Assembly: GCA_011390365.1 (NCBI GenBank)
Contig: JAABSM010000035.1
Span: forward strand, 1 to 36,668
Length of the DNA: 36,668 nucleotides
Direction: 5' to 3'
From: Gammaproteobacteria bacterium
GTDB lineage: Bacteria > Pseudomonadota > Gammaproteobacteria > Chromatiales > Chromatiaceae
The position numbers were made by a program, and so were the translations under genes. Positions 15,112 to 24,789 of this stretch are shown here, one piece after another (within the stretch, counting starts at the first letter, position 1; the number at the start of each line of letters is the position of its first letter). Under the pieces are notes generated by a model that was not told the origin of the DNA, made no database searches, and was given only the letters and a program-made list of their open reading frames with translations.

Positions 15112-15906
15112 TATCCTCCTGGCAGGTTTGCTTGGTTTCGACGGGATGAGCGGTGGGTTTCAATCGATCCAGACGATAAACATCCGCCTTGTCCCGCTCG
15201 CCGGGTCATTATGGCGTTGCTGTGAGACAGGTTAAATTGGAGGTTGCGCTATTTCGTATTAGGGAAAACCATTACGTATGATCTTCGAGGCTATGGCCGG
15301 AGGCCGCCGCGAGGTGGGTGTGTGGACCGAGAGATCAGGGCGATAGCGGCGGTACAACCCGATTTCGTAATGGAGTTCACGGTTGGTGGTGAATATAAAG
15401 GGATTGCTGGTTGTCTGCCGTCGGCGCGATTTGCCCGCTGTGGATGCGCTGGACCGAATGGCGGGTACGCACCACCAAGACCCTCGTTCCCAAGGGGATC
15501 TTGGGAGAGGGATGCAAGGGGGGCAGGCGGAGAATAGGCGAAGATTGGGGCGGCGATCGGCCGAGCCCGGCTTGCCGATCCAGCGGTGAACTTTGGAGGC
15601 GGGCGCATCACCGTATCATTTCGATTACGAGGAGGAGGGTAACCGTTCACGCCCCCCTTGCGGGTTTGGCGCCCTCGCCCCAGCCCTCTCCCGGGGGAGG
15701 GGGCGTTTTCGGTAGGGGCGTGAACTCTTACGAGAGGGCGCCTCTGTGGCTTCTGCCGGATTCAGGATCTCCCCCCTGGCGGCTGGCCGCATATCGCCTG
15801 GCCGTCCGCTCTCCCGCCCAGAAGCTCCCCGAAGCACCCCATCCCCCCTCCTTAACCAAAGGACTCCGCGACCATGAGATGATGCCGCTTTTATTCCGTG
15901 GTATAT
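15112..15906. other. Gene-free region between soxX and the giant mosaic gene, with palindromic repeats
   Basis: No supported gene. Open frames here are short and lack ribosome-binding sites. At 15481-15511, CCCTC/TCCCAAG pairs with CTTGGGA/GAGGG across a GGGAT loop. Around 15669-15705 lies an imperfect CCCTCTCCC/GGGGGAGGG palindrome of a type widespread in proteobacterial intergenic DNA. The soxX promoter must lie near the left end and the promoter of the giant gene beyond the right end. Confidence 0.5.
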
Positions 15907-15972
15907 GAGACGCAGAGGCAAGAACAAGTAGACACACAGACAAATGTGGAGTCGTGATCTTTGGCAAAATAT
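15907..15972 (+). promoter_or_regulatory. Upstream block shared with the PMP-like gene, copy 1
   Basis: GAGACGCAGAGGCAAGAA, GACACACAGACAA (15931-15943) and TTGGCAAAATAT (15961-15972) align in order and spacing with 26056-26121, upstream of the other giant gene. It lies about 150 bases before the start at 16122. AAAATA could serve as a -10 element. The regulatory role is inferred from the similarity. Confidence 0.45.
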
Positions 15973-16121
15973 AGGCCCGTCCATAAGCCGGACGTGTAGG
16001 GCCTTCCTGAGTCGAAACCGGATCGCCTCGGGATTGCCAGGTACAGCGCATTTTTGGACCGCGCCCTGAACAAACGGCTTACAACCCCCTATCGGATGAA
16101 GGAATGGATCAAGGAGGAGCA

Positions 16122-19100
16122 ATGATTGGCGATAACAGTGCGGCGGCCAGTTCGGCTCGAGATTGGCCAGATAAGACGCCTCCAGGTCGCAAGGAACCGG
16201 AGCCATACCCCGGCCACCCTGGAGTGCAGCGCGGATTCGAAGGAGATGCGAATTTCGCGCATCGTTTCCTTGCACTGGTTCTTGGCCTGCTCTTCTGTGT
16301 TCTGCTATCAAGCAACGCCCAGGCACTGACCGGGGGACCCGACGGCTACGGCTATGTCTTCAGCGACGAAACTGCAGATATTGCATTTGATTTCGAAGAC
16401 ATCTCGGGCACAGCCGCCGACGCCGTAATCTCTGGCAGCGATGACGCAACGGAAGAGGCTACAATCGGGTTTCCATTTCCGTTTTACGGCACAGACCACG
16501 ATACGGTGAACATCAGCACCAACGGGCTGCTGAACTTGAACTTCACATCCACTAGTTCCTACAGCTCTAGCTGGAAAACTGACGGCAGTACAACTGGTGT
16601 AAAATTGATCGCGGGCTGGTGGGAAGACCTAAATCCAAGCGCGGGAGGGAACATCTACTATGAAACCCTGGGAACCGCCCCCAACCGACGCTTCATCGTT
16701 CAGTTTGACACGGTAGAGCATTACGGTGGCGGAAACCCGGTGACGTTCCAGTTCAAGCTCTTCGAATCAGGCCGCATCGAGATCCACTTTCAAACCATGG
16801 CTACCGACGGAGGCAGCCATTCCGTCGGGATCCAGGACGGCATCGGAAACGGGCTGAGCTACTATTACGGCGCCGGCACCGTCCCCGACGGTAGCGCCGT
16901 GGCCTTTTTCCAGCCCATTGGGATCGATGGTCTGGTTACCGGCGATCAAACCCCACTGCTTACCGGGACGGTTGACGATCCATCGGCCGCGGTCAGCGTG
17001 GAGGTGGACGGATCCACATACACTGCAACCAACCACGGGGACGGCACCTGGAGTGCCGATGTCACAAATTCCTTGGTCCTGGGCACCTATGACGTAATCG
17101 CGAGCACTGGCACGTACACGGATGCAACAACGAACGAACTGACCATCGCCGCCCCGGTAGTGACCGTTGATGCCCTGACCACAATGGATATCACACCCAC
17201 GCTGACGGGTACCGTGAACGCTCATGATGCCATCGTACAGGTCACCGTCGAAGGTCATACCTATCCCGCGACCAACCACCAGGATGGCGCCTGGAGCGTC
17301 GAGATCACCACAGCGGTAAGCGCGGGCACCCATGATGTGGCCGCCCAGGCCGCCAATCCACAGGGCACGGCCTCTGATGGCACCGTCGATGAACTCACAC
17401 GAACCCCCCTGACCGGGGGGCCCGATGGCTATGGCTATATCTACACTGGCGAAATCACCAGTGGCGCAATTACGTATGATTTCGAAAACATCTCGGGCGC
17501 AGGTACCCACGCCGCAATCTCGGGCAGCGACGAGGCAACGGAAGCGGTTGCCATCGGTTTTGCCTTTCCGTTTTACGGCACAGATCACAACACAGTGAAC
17601 GTCAGCACCAATGGGCTGCTGAACTTCACATCGACGGACTCCTTCTTCGAGAGCTGGGAGTTACCCGTAACTGACGTTTTTGGGCCGATCAGCGAGCAAT
17701 TGATCGCGGGCTGGTGGGGAGATCTAGAACCCGGCGCGGGGGGAGACATCTACTATGCTACTCTGGGCGCCGCCCCCAACCGACGCTTCATCGTTCAGTT
17801 TGACACGGTAGAGCATTACGGTGGCGGAAACCCGGTGACGTTCCAGTTCAAGCTCTTCGAATCAGGCCGCATCGAGATCCACTTTCAAACCATGGCCACC
17901 GATGGTGACAACTATTCCGTCGGGATCCAGGACGGCACCGGAAACGGGCTGAGCTACTACTACGGCACCGGCGCCGTCCCCGACGGTAGCGCAGTGGCCT
18001 TTTTCAGGACCGTCACGATCGACCTTCTGGCAACCGGTGATCAAACCCCTCTGCTTACCGGGACGGTTGACGATCCATTCGCCGCGGTCAGCGTGGAGGT
18101 GGACGGATCCACATACACTGCGACCAACCACGGCGACGGCACCTGGAGCGCCCAGGTCACCACCCCCTTGCCCCTCGATACCTATGATGTGGTTGCCACG
18201 GCGGTGGGCACGGAAACATCTACGGACATCACGGTCGACGAACTGACCATCGCAGCCCCCGACGTGACCGTTGACGCCCTGACCACAATGGATACCACGC
18301 CAACGTTGACGGGTACCGTGAACACCCACGATGCCGACTTGGAGATCACTGTTGATGGCAACTCCTATCTCGGAACCAACCACCAGGATGGTACCTGGAG
18401 CGTGGAGATAACCACTCCCCTGACGACTGGCGCCTACGACGTGGTGGCGGAGGCGACCAACCCGCTCGGCGGGGATTACGATGACACCTTCGGGGAACTG
18501 GTCGTTGAGTCCCGCTGTTTCCACGATGATTTCGAGAGCGGCCCCACTCTCGGTGCAGATTGGTCGCCTTCTACCCTTGCTAATGGCCGAGTCACCGTCG
18601 GCACCTACGATCCCTACCAGGGGAACTATGCCCTGCAACTGGACGCCGAGAGTGGACTTGAGTGGAATTCGCTTGCATCGGCCATGCTCGCCGTCGACGA
18701 TCCGCTGACTCTGGAATTCTTGTGGAAGGGAATGGGGACGACACCCGACGAACACGATGGCGTCTTCTTCAGTGGGGACGGGGGCGCAAACTGGGTCCAG
18801 GCCATGAGTTTTGACGGATCTGACGATAGCTATAGCAGCGTGACGCTGGATCTCGACACCATCGCCTCGGACAATGGAGTGACCATCGGGCCGGGATTTC
18901 AGATCAAGTTTCAGTTCGGAGGCATGCGCCCGCTTGGAGACGACGGCTACCTGATCGACAATGTATCCGTCTCCTGTGCCACTAACAACAGCCCCCCTAG
19001 CGCAGCCGCCGGCGGCGCCTATGCGGTCGCCGAGGGGGGCACGCTGAACCTGGATGCCAGCGGCGCCACGGATCCTGATGGTAATGCGCTGGTTTATCAA

Positions 19101-22100
19101 TGGGACCTGGACAACGATGGCCAGTATGACGACGCCAGCGGCGTCTCCCCCTCCATCGACTGGGCCACGCTGCAGGCGCTGGGTTACGATGGTGATGAGT
19201 CACGCACCATCGGCCTGCGAGTCTTCGATGGCCTTGAATATGCCACGGCCGCGGCCACCGTTACAGTGGACAACACGCCGCCCACCCTCGGCCTGTCGGG
19301 GGCGGCCACGGTCACCTATGGGGACAGCTACACCCTCAACCTGTCGGCCCTGACCGATCCCGGCCCGGATACCGCCACCGCCTGCGCCATCGACTGGGAC
19401 GACGGCAGCACAAGCGCAGACTGCTTCAGCCTGCTGGCCGCTGGTGGCTCGGCAAACCACGATTTTGCCTCCGCGGGCCCCAAGACGATCACCGTCACCG
19501 TCACCGATGAAGACGGCAATTACACCTACACCCACGACGTCACCGTCGACAAGGCCGCCCTGATTGCCACGGCGGACGACAAAAGCCGTCCCTTTGGCGG
19601 CGTCAATCCTGCATTCACCTTCAGCTACAGCGGGTTTGTGTACGGTGAAAACACCTCGGTGATCGACACCCTCCCCACCGGCGCCATCACGGCGACCACT
19701 ACGAGTGATGCTGGAACCTACGCCATCACCTGCGACACCAACGGCAGTGATGACAACTACGCGATCACCTGCGGCAACGGCACCCTGACCATCACCCAAG
19801 CAGACACCTCGGTCAGTATCGATTCCGTATCCCCCTCCCCCTCAGTGGCCGGACAGTCCGTAACCATTGCCTATTCGGTATCCGGACCCACGCCGATCAC
19901 CGGCGCCGTCAACGTCAGCGATGGCGGCAGCCACGGCTGCAGCGGGACCGTGGCGGCTGGTCAGTGCGACATCACCTTTACCGCCGCGGGCAACTACACC
20001 TTGAACGCCAGCTACGGCGGGGATACCAACCATGCAGGCAGCAGTTCTGCCGGTGAGTCGCACACCGTGAACCCCAGCGCCGATCTCTCCATCACCAAGG
20101 ACAACGGTCAGAGCGAAAGCCTCCCCGGTGAAACGGTCACCTACACCCTGGTGGCAGCCAATGCCGGCCCCAGCCCGCTCACCGGCGCGACGGTAACCGA
20201 CACCCTGCCCGCTGTGCTCTCTAATGCCAGCTGGAGCTGCGTTGGCGCGGGCGGCGCGAGCTGCACCGCCAGCGGCAGCGGCGACCTCAACGACAGCATC
20301 GACCTCCCAGTAGGCGGCAGCGCCACCTATACCCTTAGCGCCACCCTCGCCATCGACGCCCGCGGCACCCTGGAGAACAGCGCCAGCATCAGCCACGGCG
20401 CCCACGACCCGGACGCCACCAACAACAGCGCCAGCGCCAGCGACACCATTCGGGATCTCGACTGGGGTGATGCACCCGATGACAATATCACAGGCATCTA
20501 TCCCACCCTCGCCGTCAACGACGGCGCGCGCCACGGCATCAGCGGGCTGCTGCTGGGCGCGCAGCGGGACGGCGAACTCGACGGCCAACCCACGGCCGCG
20601 GCGGACGGCGATGACCTGACCGGCGACCCCAACGACGAAGACGGTATAGCCTTCACCGCGCCGTTGACCCGGGGCGGCGCCGGCAGCGTCGAGGTCACCG
20701 CCACTGGCGCGGGTCTGCTCAACGCCTGGATCGACTTCAACGCCGACGGCGACTGGCAGGATGCCGGAGAACAGGTCTTCATCGACCAAGCCGTAAACGC
20801 CGGCGTCAACAGCCTCGACATCGCCGTACCCGCCGACGCGGTGGTGGGCGACACCTACGCCCGCTTCCGGCTCGACAGCACCGGCGGCCTCACCCCCAGC
20901 GGCGGCGCCCTGGACGGCGAAGTCGAAGACTACCGGGTCACCCTCAACAAGACCCCGAGCGAGATCGCCATCACCAGCGACACCCCCGACCCCTCGGTGG
21001 TCGGTGAAGCGGTCACCATCCGCTACAGCGTCGCCGGCGGCAGCCCGACGGGCACGGTCACGGTAAGCGACGGCGGCAGCCATAGCTGCAGCGCGTCCGT
21101 TGCCGACGGCGAATGCGACATCACCTTCAACCAGGCCGCAACCTATGAACTGACGGCCAGCTACGCGGGAGACGGCAACCACACCGCCAGCGCCTCGGTA
21201 ACCGAAAGCCACCAGGTCAACCCGGCGGCGACCAGCCTGACCATCACCAGCGACACGCCAGACCCCTCGCAACCGGGCGAGGCGGTTACGGTGGGCTTTG
21301 ACCTAACAGTCGCTAGTCCTGGTGCAGGCACGCCCAGCGGCAGCGTCACCATCGGCGATGGCGAGGACAGCTGCACCGCCACCCTGCCGAACACGAGTTG
21401 CACCCTGTCCCTGACCACCCTGGGCAACCACACCCTCACCGCCAGCTATGGCGGGGATGCCGACTTCCTTGGCAGCAGCGATACTGAGCCCCATGAGGTG
21501 AGCCAGATCGCCACGGTCACCGAGATTACCGGTGACACCCCCGATCCCTCGGTGGTCGGTGAGACGGTGACCATTAGTTACACCGTCACCGGCGGCAGCC
21601 CCACCGGCCAAGTCACGGTAAGCGACAACGGCAGCCACGGCTGCAGCGGGACCGTGGCGGCTGGTCAGTGCGACATCACCTTTACCGCCGCGGGCAACTA
21701 CACCTTGAACGCCAGCTACGGCGGGGATACCAACCATGCAGGCAGCAGTTCTGCCGGTGAGTCGCACACCGTGAACCCCAGCGCCGATCTCTCCATCACC
21801 AAGGACAACGGTCAGAGCGAAAGCCTCCCCGGTGAAACGGTCACCTACACCCTGGTGGCAGCCAATGCCGGCCCCAGCCCGCTCACCGGCGCGACGGTAA
21901 CCGACACCCTGCCCGCTGTGCTCTCTAATGCCAGCTGGAGCTGCGTTGGCGCGGGCGGCGCGAGCTGCACCGCCAGCGGCAGCGGCGACCTCAACGACAG
22001 CATCGACCTCCCAGTAGGCGGCAGCGCCACCTATACCCTTAGCGCCACCCTCGCCATCGACGCCCGCGGCACCCTGGAGAACAGCGCCAGCATCAGCCAC

Positions 22101-24701
22101 GGCGCCCACGACCCGGACGCCACCAACAACAGCGCCAGCGCCAGCGACACCATTCGGGATCTCGACTGGGGTGATGCACCCGATGACAATATCACAGGCA
22201 TCTATCCCACCCTCGCCGTCAACGACGGCGCGCGCCACGGCATCAGCGGGCTGCTGCTGGGCGCGCAGCGGGACGGCGAACTCGACGGCCAACCCACGGC
22301 CGCGGCGGACGGCGATGACCTGACCGGCGACCCCAACGACGAAGACGGTATAGCCTTCACCGCGCCGTTGACCCGGGGCGGCGCCGGCAGCGTCGAGGTC
22401 ACCGCCACTGGCGCGGGTCTGCTCAACGCCTGGATCGACTTCAACGCCGACGGCGACTGGCAGGATGCCGGAGAACAGGTCTTCATCGACCAAGCCGTAA
22501 ACGCCGGCGTCAACAGCCTCGACATCGCCGTACCCGCCGACGCGGTGGTGGGCGACACCTACGCCCGCTTCCGGCTCGACAGCACCGGCGGCCTCACCCC
22601 CAGCGGCGGCGCCCTGGACGGCGAAGTCGAAGACTACCGGGTCACCCTCAACAAGACCCCGAGCGAGATCGCCATCACCAGCGACACCCCCGACCCCTCG
22701 GTGGTCGGTGAAGCGGTCACCATCCGCTACAGCGTCGCCGGCGGCAGCCCGACGGGCACGGTCACGGTAAGCGACGGCGGCAGCCATAGCTGCAGCGCGT
22801 CCGTTGCCGACGGCGAATGCGACATCACCTTCAACCAGGCCGCAACCTATGAACTGACGGCCAGCTACGCGGGAGACGGCAACCACACCGCCAGCGCCTC
22901 GGTAACCGAAAGCCACCAGGTCAACCCGGCGGCGACCAGCCTGACCATCTCCCGGGCAGATCCATCCGGCCCGAGCCTGTACGGCCAGCCGATCCGGTTC
23001 GACTTCGAGCTGAGCATTGTCGTCCCCGGCGCAGGGACCCCTACGGGCACGGTGACCCTGAGTGACGGCGTGGACAGTTGTGTCGCAATCCTGCCAGAAA
23101 CCGGTTGCGCCATCGGCTTTTCCAGTGACGGAAGCAAGACGATTACCGCAACCTATGCGGGAGACGACAACTTCCTCGAGAGCATATCACCTGGGTTCGA
23201 CTATACCCTGCGGCCATATGCCGACCTGAGCATCACCAAGGACAACGGACAGAGCCAGAGCGTGATCGGCCAGAAGATGACTTACACCATCGTCGTTGCC
23301 AATGCCGGGCCAAGCGCTGTCGCAGGGGTGCAGGTGACCGACGCCCCGCCCGCTGCCCTGACCGCGGTCAGCTGGAGTTGCCAAGCCAGCCCAGGGGCGA
23401 GCTGCGGCAGCATGGGCGGCGGAGACCTCAACGATCGGGTAACGCTGCCGGCCGGTTCTTCCGTGACCTACTTGGTCAACGCCACGCTCGACATGGAGCA
23501 CCGGGAACCCACCCTGACCAACACCGCCAAAGTGGGTGTGCCGGGGGGGGTGACCGACCCGGATCTCTCCAACAACAGCGCTGCGGATACCGATGCGGTC
23601 ATTGTCGAAACCAACAGCTGTCACGGCGATGATGTGCTGGTCACTAAAACCCGCTATGAACGGGAGGAGCTGGCCGGAATCATCATCTGCGTCGGCAACA
23701 ACAGCATCACCGCCCATACTGAGGTGCGCGCAACGCCCGGCTCCAATGTGACCTATTCCGCCCCGACGATCACCCTAGGTGAAGGCTTTCGGGTGGAGGC
23801 GGGCGCCACCTTCCAGGCTGGTGATTATGAGATTCCGGCCATCCAGATCGCACCGCGACAGACGAAGGGTCGGCGCTCCAGGGCGGTGAACACCTTTGAC
23901 ACAGGCAAGGCAGGCAGCGATCCGCTGGCCACCTACCTTGCGACCGATGATCTGCTCGCCGAGCAGTTACACGCCCTGTCTCGCTATGGCGTCGATTTCG
24001 ACCGACTGGGGATTCTCACCGAGGACGGCGTTGGCCACTACCTGGTATTCACCACCGACCAGGCGCTCGTGGCCGAGGATGAGAACGATGTGAGCGATGT
24101 CTATGCCATCGATATGCGGACGGATCAGCTCTGGCTGATCAGCCGCACGGCCAGCGGCGAGGCCGGTAACGGGGCGAGCGGCTATCCCGCCATCGACGGG
24201 GCCGGCGAGCACATCCTGTTCCATAGCCAGGCGTCGGATCTGATGCCCGCGGACAAGGACCCGGGCCGCGACCTGTTCCTGTATCAGCCGGCGGACGATC
24301 TTCTCACCCCACTAACGGCCGAGCTGGAGGGCGAGGCGGCCCATCCGGCGGTGGATGCCACCGGGACGCGGATCCTGTTCGATCACACCCCGGCCGACGG
24401 TGAACCACGGCTGATGCAGATCGATTGGCCGCAGCCTGCGCCGTTTGAGATTTTGCCGCCGGGTCCGGCACGCTATCCCGCCATCAGTCCCGACTCGACG
24501 GTGGCGGCATTCGTAGAGAACCCGGGTACGCAATGCCAGTTCGTGGCGGTGGAGCGCGCAACGGGCATCGAAGTGCTGCGCGCACCCTGTCCGGTCGACT
24601 GGATGGCGCCTGCCGAGCCGCCGCTGCGATTCGAGGGCGCCGAGCTGCTCTGGTTCGATGCGGAAGGCGTATCGACCCCATTGGGCCGATGGACCCACTG
24701 A
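16122..24701 (+). CDS. Giant secreted mosaic protein (Ig-like, PKD, MBG, DUF11, GEVED and beta-propeller domains)
   Basis: 2,859 residues. The long signal sequence (about 68 aa) ends RFLALVLGLLFCVLLSSNAQA. Two copies of a nidogen-like TGGPDGYGY domain (69-266, 431-627) are each followed by two Ig-like repeats (TLTGTV...DGTWS). Then come a jelly-roll-like segment from CFHDDFESG (799), PKD (955), MBG (about 1144), Ig-like (1227), DUF11 (1318) and GEVED (1446, DWGDAPDD to EVEDYRVTL). Three Ig-like domains follow, then DUF11 and GEVED again, two Ig-like, a third DUF11 (2366), a segment resembling coat-hanger domains, and a TolB-like propeller (about 2590-2850). The ATG at 16122 has AAGGAGG 4 bases upstream; an ATG at 16104 has no room for one. 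There is no C-terminal anchor. A cell-surface or released adhesin-like role is likely; no enzyme site is seen. Confidence 0.9.
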   Translation: MIGDNSAAASSARDWPDKTPPGRKEPEPYPGHPGVQRGFEGDANFAHRFLALVLGLLFCVLLSSNAQALTGGPDGYGYVFSDETADIAFDFEDISGTAADAVISGSDDATEEATIGFPFPFYGTDHDTVNISTNGLLNLNFTSTSSYSSSWKTDGSTTGVKLIAGWWEDLNPSAGGNIYYETLGTAPNRRFIVQFDTVEHYGGGNPVTFQFKLFESGRIEIHFQTMATDGGSHSVGIQDGIGNGLSYYYGAGTVPDGSAVAFFQPIGIDGLVTGDQTPLLTGTVDDPSAAVSVEVDGSTYTATNHGDGTWSADVTNSLVLGTYDVIASTGTYTDATTNELTIAAPVVTVDALTTMDITPTLTGTVNAHDAIVQVTVEGHTYPATNHQDGAWSVEITTAVSAGTHDVAAQAANPQGTASDGTVDELTRTPLTGGPDGYGYIYTGEITSGAITYDFENISGAGTHAAISGSDEATEAVAIGFAFPFYGTDHNTVNVSTNGLLNFTSTDSFFESWELPVTDVFGPISEQLIAGWWGDLEPGAGGDIYYATLGAAPNRRFIVQFDTVEHYGGGNPVTFQFKLFESGRIEIHFQTMATDGDNYSVGIQDGTGNGLSYYYGTGAVPDGSAVAFFRTVTIDLLATGDQTPLLTGTVDDPFAAVSVEVDGSTYTATNHGDGTWSAQVTTPLPLDTYDVVATAVGTETSTDITVDELTIAAPDVTVDALTTMDTTPTLTGTVNTHDADLEITVDGNSYLGTNHQDGTWSVEITTPLTTGAYDVVAEATNPLGGDYDDTFGELVVESRCFHDDFESGPTLGADWSPSTLANGRVTVGTYDPYQGNYALQLDAESGLEWNSLASAMLAVDDPLTLEFLWKGMGTTPDEHDGVFFSGDGGANWVQAMSFDGSDDSYSSVTLDLDTIASDNGVTIGPGFQIKFQFGGMRPLGDDGYLIDNVSVSCATNNSPPSAAAGGAYAVAEGGTLNLDASGATDPDGNALVYQWDLDNDGQYDDASGVSPSIDWATLQALGYDGDESRTIGLRVFDGLEYATAAATVTVDNTPPTLGLSGAATVTYGDSYTLNLSALTDPGPDTATACAIDWDDGSTSADCFSLLAAGGSANHDFASAGPKTITVTVTDEDGNYTYTHDVTVDKAALIATADDKSRPFGGVNPAFTFSYSGFVYGENTSVIDTLPTGAITATTTSDAGTYAITCDTNGSDDNYAITCGNGTLTITQADTSVSIDSVSPSPSVAGQSVTIAYSVSGPTPITGAVNVSDGGSHGCSGTVAAGQCDITFTAAGNYTLNASYGGDTNHAGSSSAGESHTVNPSADLSITKDNGQSESLPGETVTYTLVAANAGPSPLTGATVTDTLPAVLSNASWSCVGAGGASCTASGSGDLNDSIDLPVGGSATYTLSATLAIDARGTLENSASISHGAHDPDATNNSASASDTIRDLDWGDAPDDNITGIYPTLAVNDGARHGISGLLLGAQRDGELDGQPTAAADGDDLTGDPNDEDGIAFTAPLTRGGAGSVEVTATGAGLLNAWIDFNADGDWQDAGEQVFIDQAVNAGVNSLDIAVPADAVVGDTYARFRLDSTGGLTPSGGALDGEVEDYRVTLNKTPSEIAITSDTPDPSVVGEAVTIRYSVAGGSPTGTVTVSDGGSHSCSASVADGECDITFNQAATYELTASYAGDGNHTASASVTESHQVNPAATSLTITSDTPDPSQPGEAVTVGFDLTVASPGAGTPSGSVTIGDGEDSCTATLPNTSCTLSLTTLGNHTLTASYGGDADFLGSSDTEPHEVSQIATVTEITGDTPDPSVVGETVTISYTVTGGSPTGQVTVSDNGSHGCSGTVAAGQCDITFTAAGNYTLNASYGGDTNHAGSSSAGESHTVNPSADLSITKDNGQSESLPGETVTYTLVAANAGPSPLTGATVTDTLPAVLSNASWSCVGAGGASCTASGSGDLNDSIDLPVGGSATYTLSATLAIDARGTLENSASISHGAHDPDATNNSASASDTIRDLDWGDAPDDNITGIYPTLAVNDGARHGISGLLLGAQRDGELDGQPTAAADGDDLTGDPNDEDGIAFTAPLTRGGAGSVEVTATGAGLLNAWIDFNADGDWQDAGEQVFIDQAVNAGVNSLDIAVPADAVVGDTYARFRLDSTGGLTPSGGALDGEVEDYRVTLNKTPSEIAITSDTPDPSVVGEAVTIRYSVAGGSPTGTVTVSDGGSHSCSASVADGECDITFNQAATYELTASYAGDGNHTASASVTESHQVNPAATSLTISRADPSGPSLYGQPIRFDFELSIVVPGAGTPTGTVTLSDGVDSCVAILPETGCAIGFSSDGSKTITATYAGDDNFLESISPGFDYTLRPYADLSITKDNGQSQSVIGQKMTYTIVVANAGPSAVAGVQVTDAPPAALTAVSWSCQASPGASCGSMGGGDLNDRVTLPAGSSVTYLVNATLDMEHREPTLTNTAKVGVPGGVTDPDLSNNSAADTDAVIVETNSCHGDDVLVTKTRYEREELAGIIICVGNNSITAHTEVRATPGSNVTYSAPTITLGEGFRVEAGATFQAGDYEIPAIQIAPRQTKGRRSRAVNTFDTGKAGSDPLATYLATDDLLAEQLHALSRYGVDFDRLGILTEDGVGHYLVFTTDQALVAEDENDVSDVYAIDMRTDQLWLISRTASGEAGNGASGYPAIDGAGEHILFHSQASDLMPADKDPGRDLFLYQPADDLLTPLTAELEGEAAHPAVDATGTRILFDHTPADGEPRLMQIDWPQPAPFEILPPGPARYPAISPDSTVAAFVENPGTQCQFVAVERATGIEVLRAPCPVDWMAPAEPPLRFEGAELLWFDAEGVSTPLGRWTH
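16675..16801 (+). repeat. 127-bp identical patch in duplicated TGGPDGYGY domain (copy 1)
   Basis: Identical by eye to 17770-17896, an offset of 1,095 bp (365 codons), whereas the rest of the two domains has clearly diverged. It suggests local gene conversion between the two domain copies. Confidence 0.8.
17770..17896 (+). repeat. 127-bp identical patch (copy 2)
   Basis: Second copy of 16675-16801 within the second TGGPDGYGY domain of the mosaic protein. Confidence 0.8.
19925..21245 (+). repeat. 1.3-kb in-frame direct repeat, copy 1
   Basis: About 1,321 bp that appears identical to 21629-22949 at an offset of exactly 1,704 bp (568 codons). It encodes the end of an Ig-like domain, DUF11, GEVED and an Ig-like domain. 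Shadow frames on the opposite strand are also identical in both copies, supporting identity at silent positions. Confidence 0.92.
21629..22949 (+). repeat. 1.3-kb in-frame direct repeat, copy 2
   Basis: Second copy of 19925-21245. The 383 bp between the copies (21246-21628, two half Ig-like domains) and the DNA after 22949 are not repeated. The match ends abruptly at ACCATC in both copies. Confidence 0.92.
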
Positions 24702-24789
24702 TCCAGCGGGCTTGACGTTGCCGCTTCGTGCCCCGGTGCGGAGCGGTGCCCAGCCACACTATCAAATCCAGTACGAGGAGAAATTCCCG

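Noticed and set aside
15244-16073. Several short frames between soxX and the mosaic gene
   Set aside because: No ribosome-binding site, overlapping on both strands, crossing palindromic repeats and with no recognisable motif.
21303-22916. 537- and 476-codon minus-strand frames inside the mosaic gene
   Set aside because: They repeat each other only because the sense strand is duplicated; no domain or ribosome-binding site.
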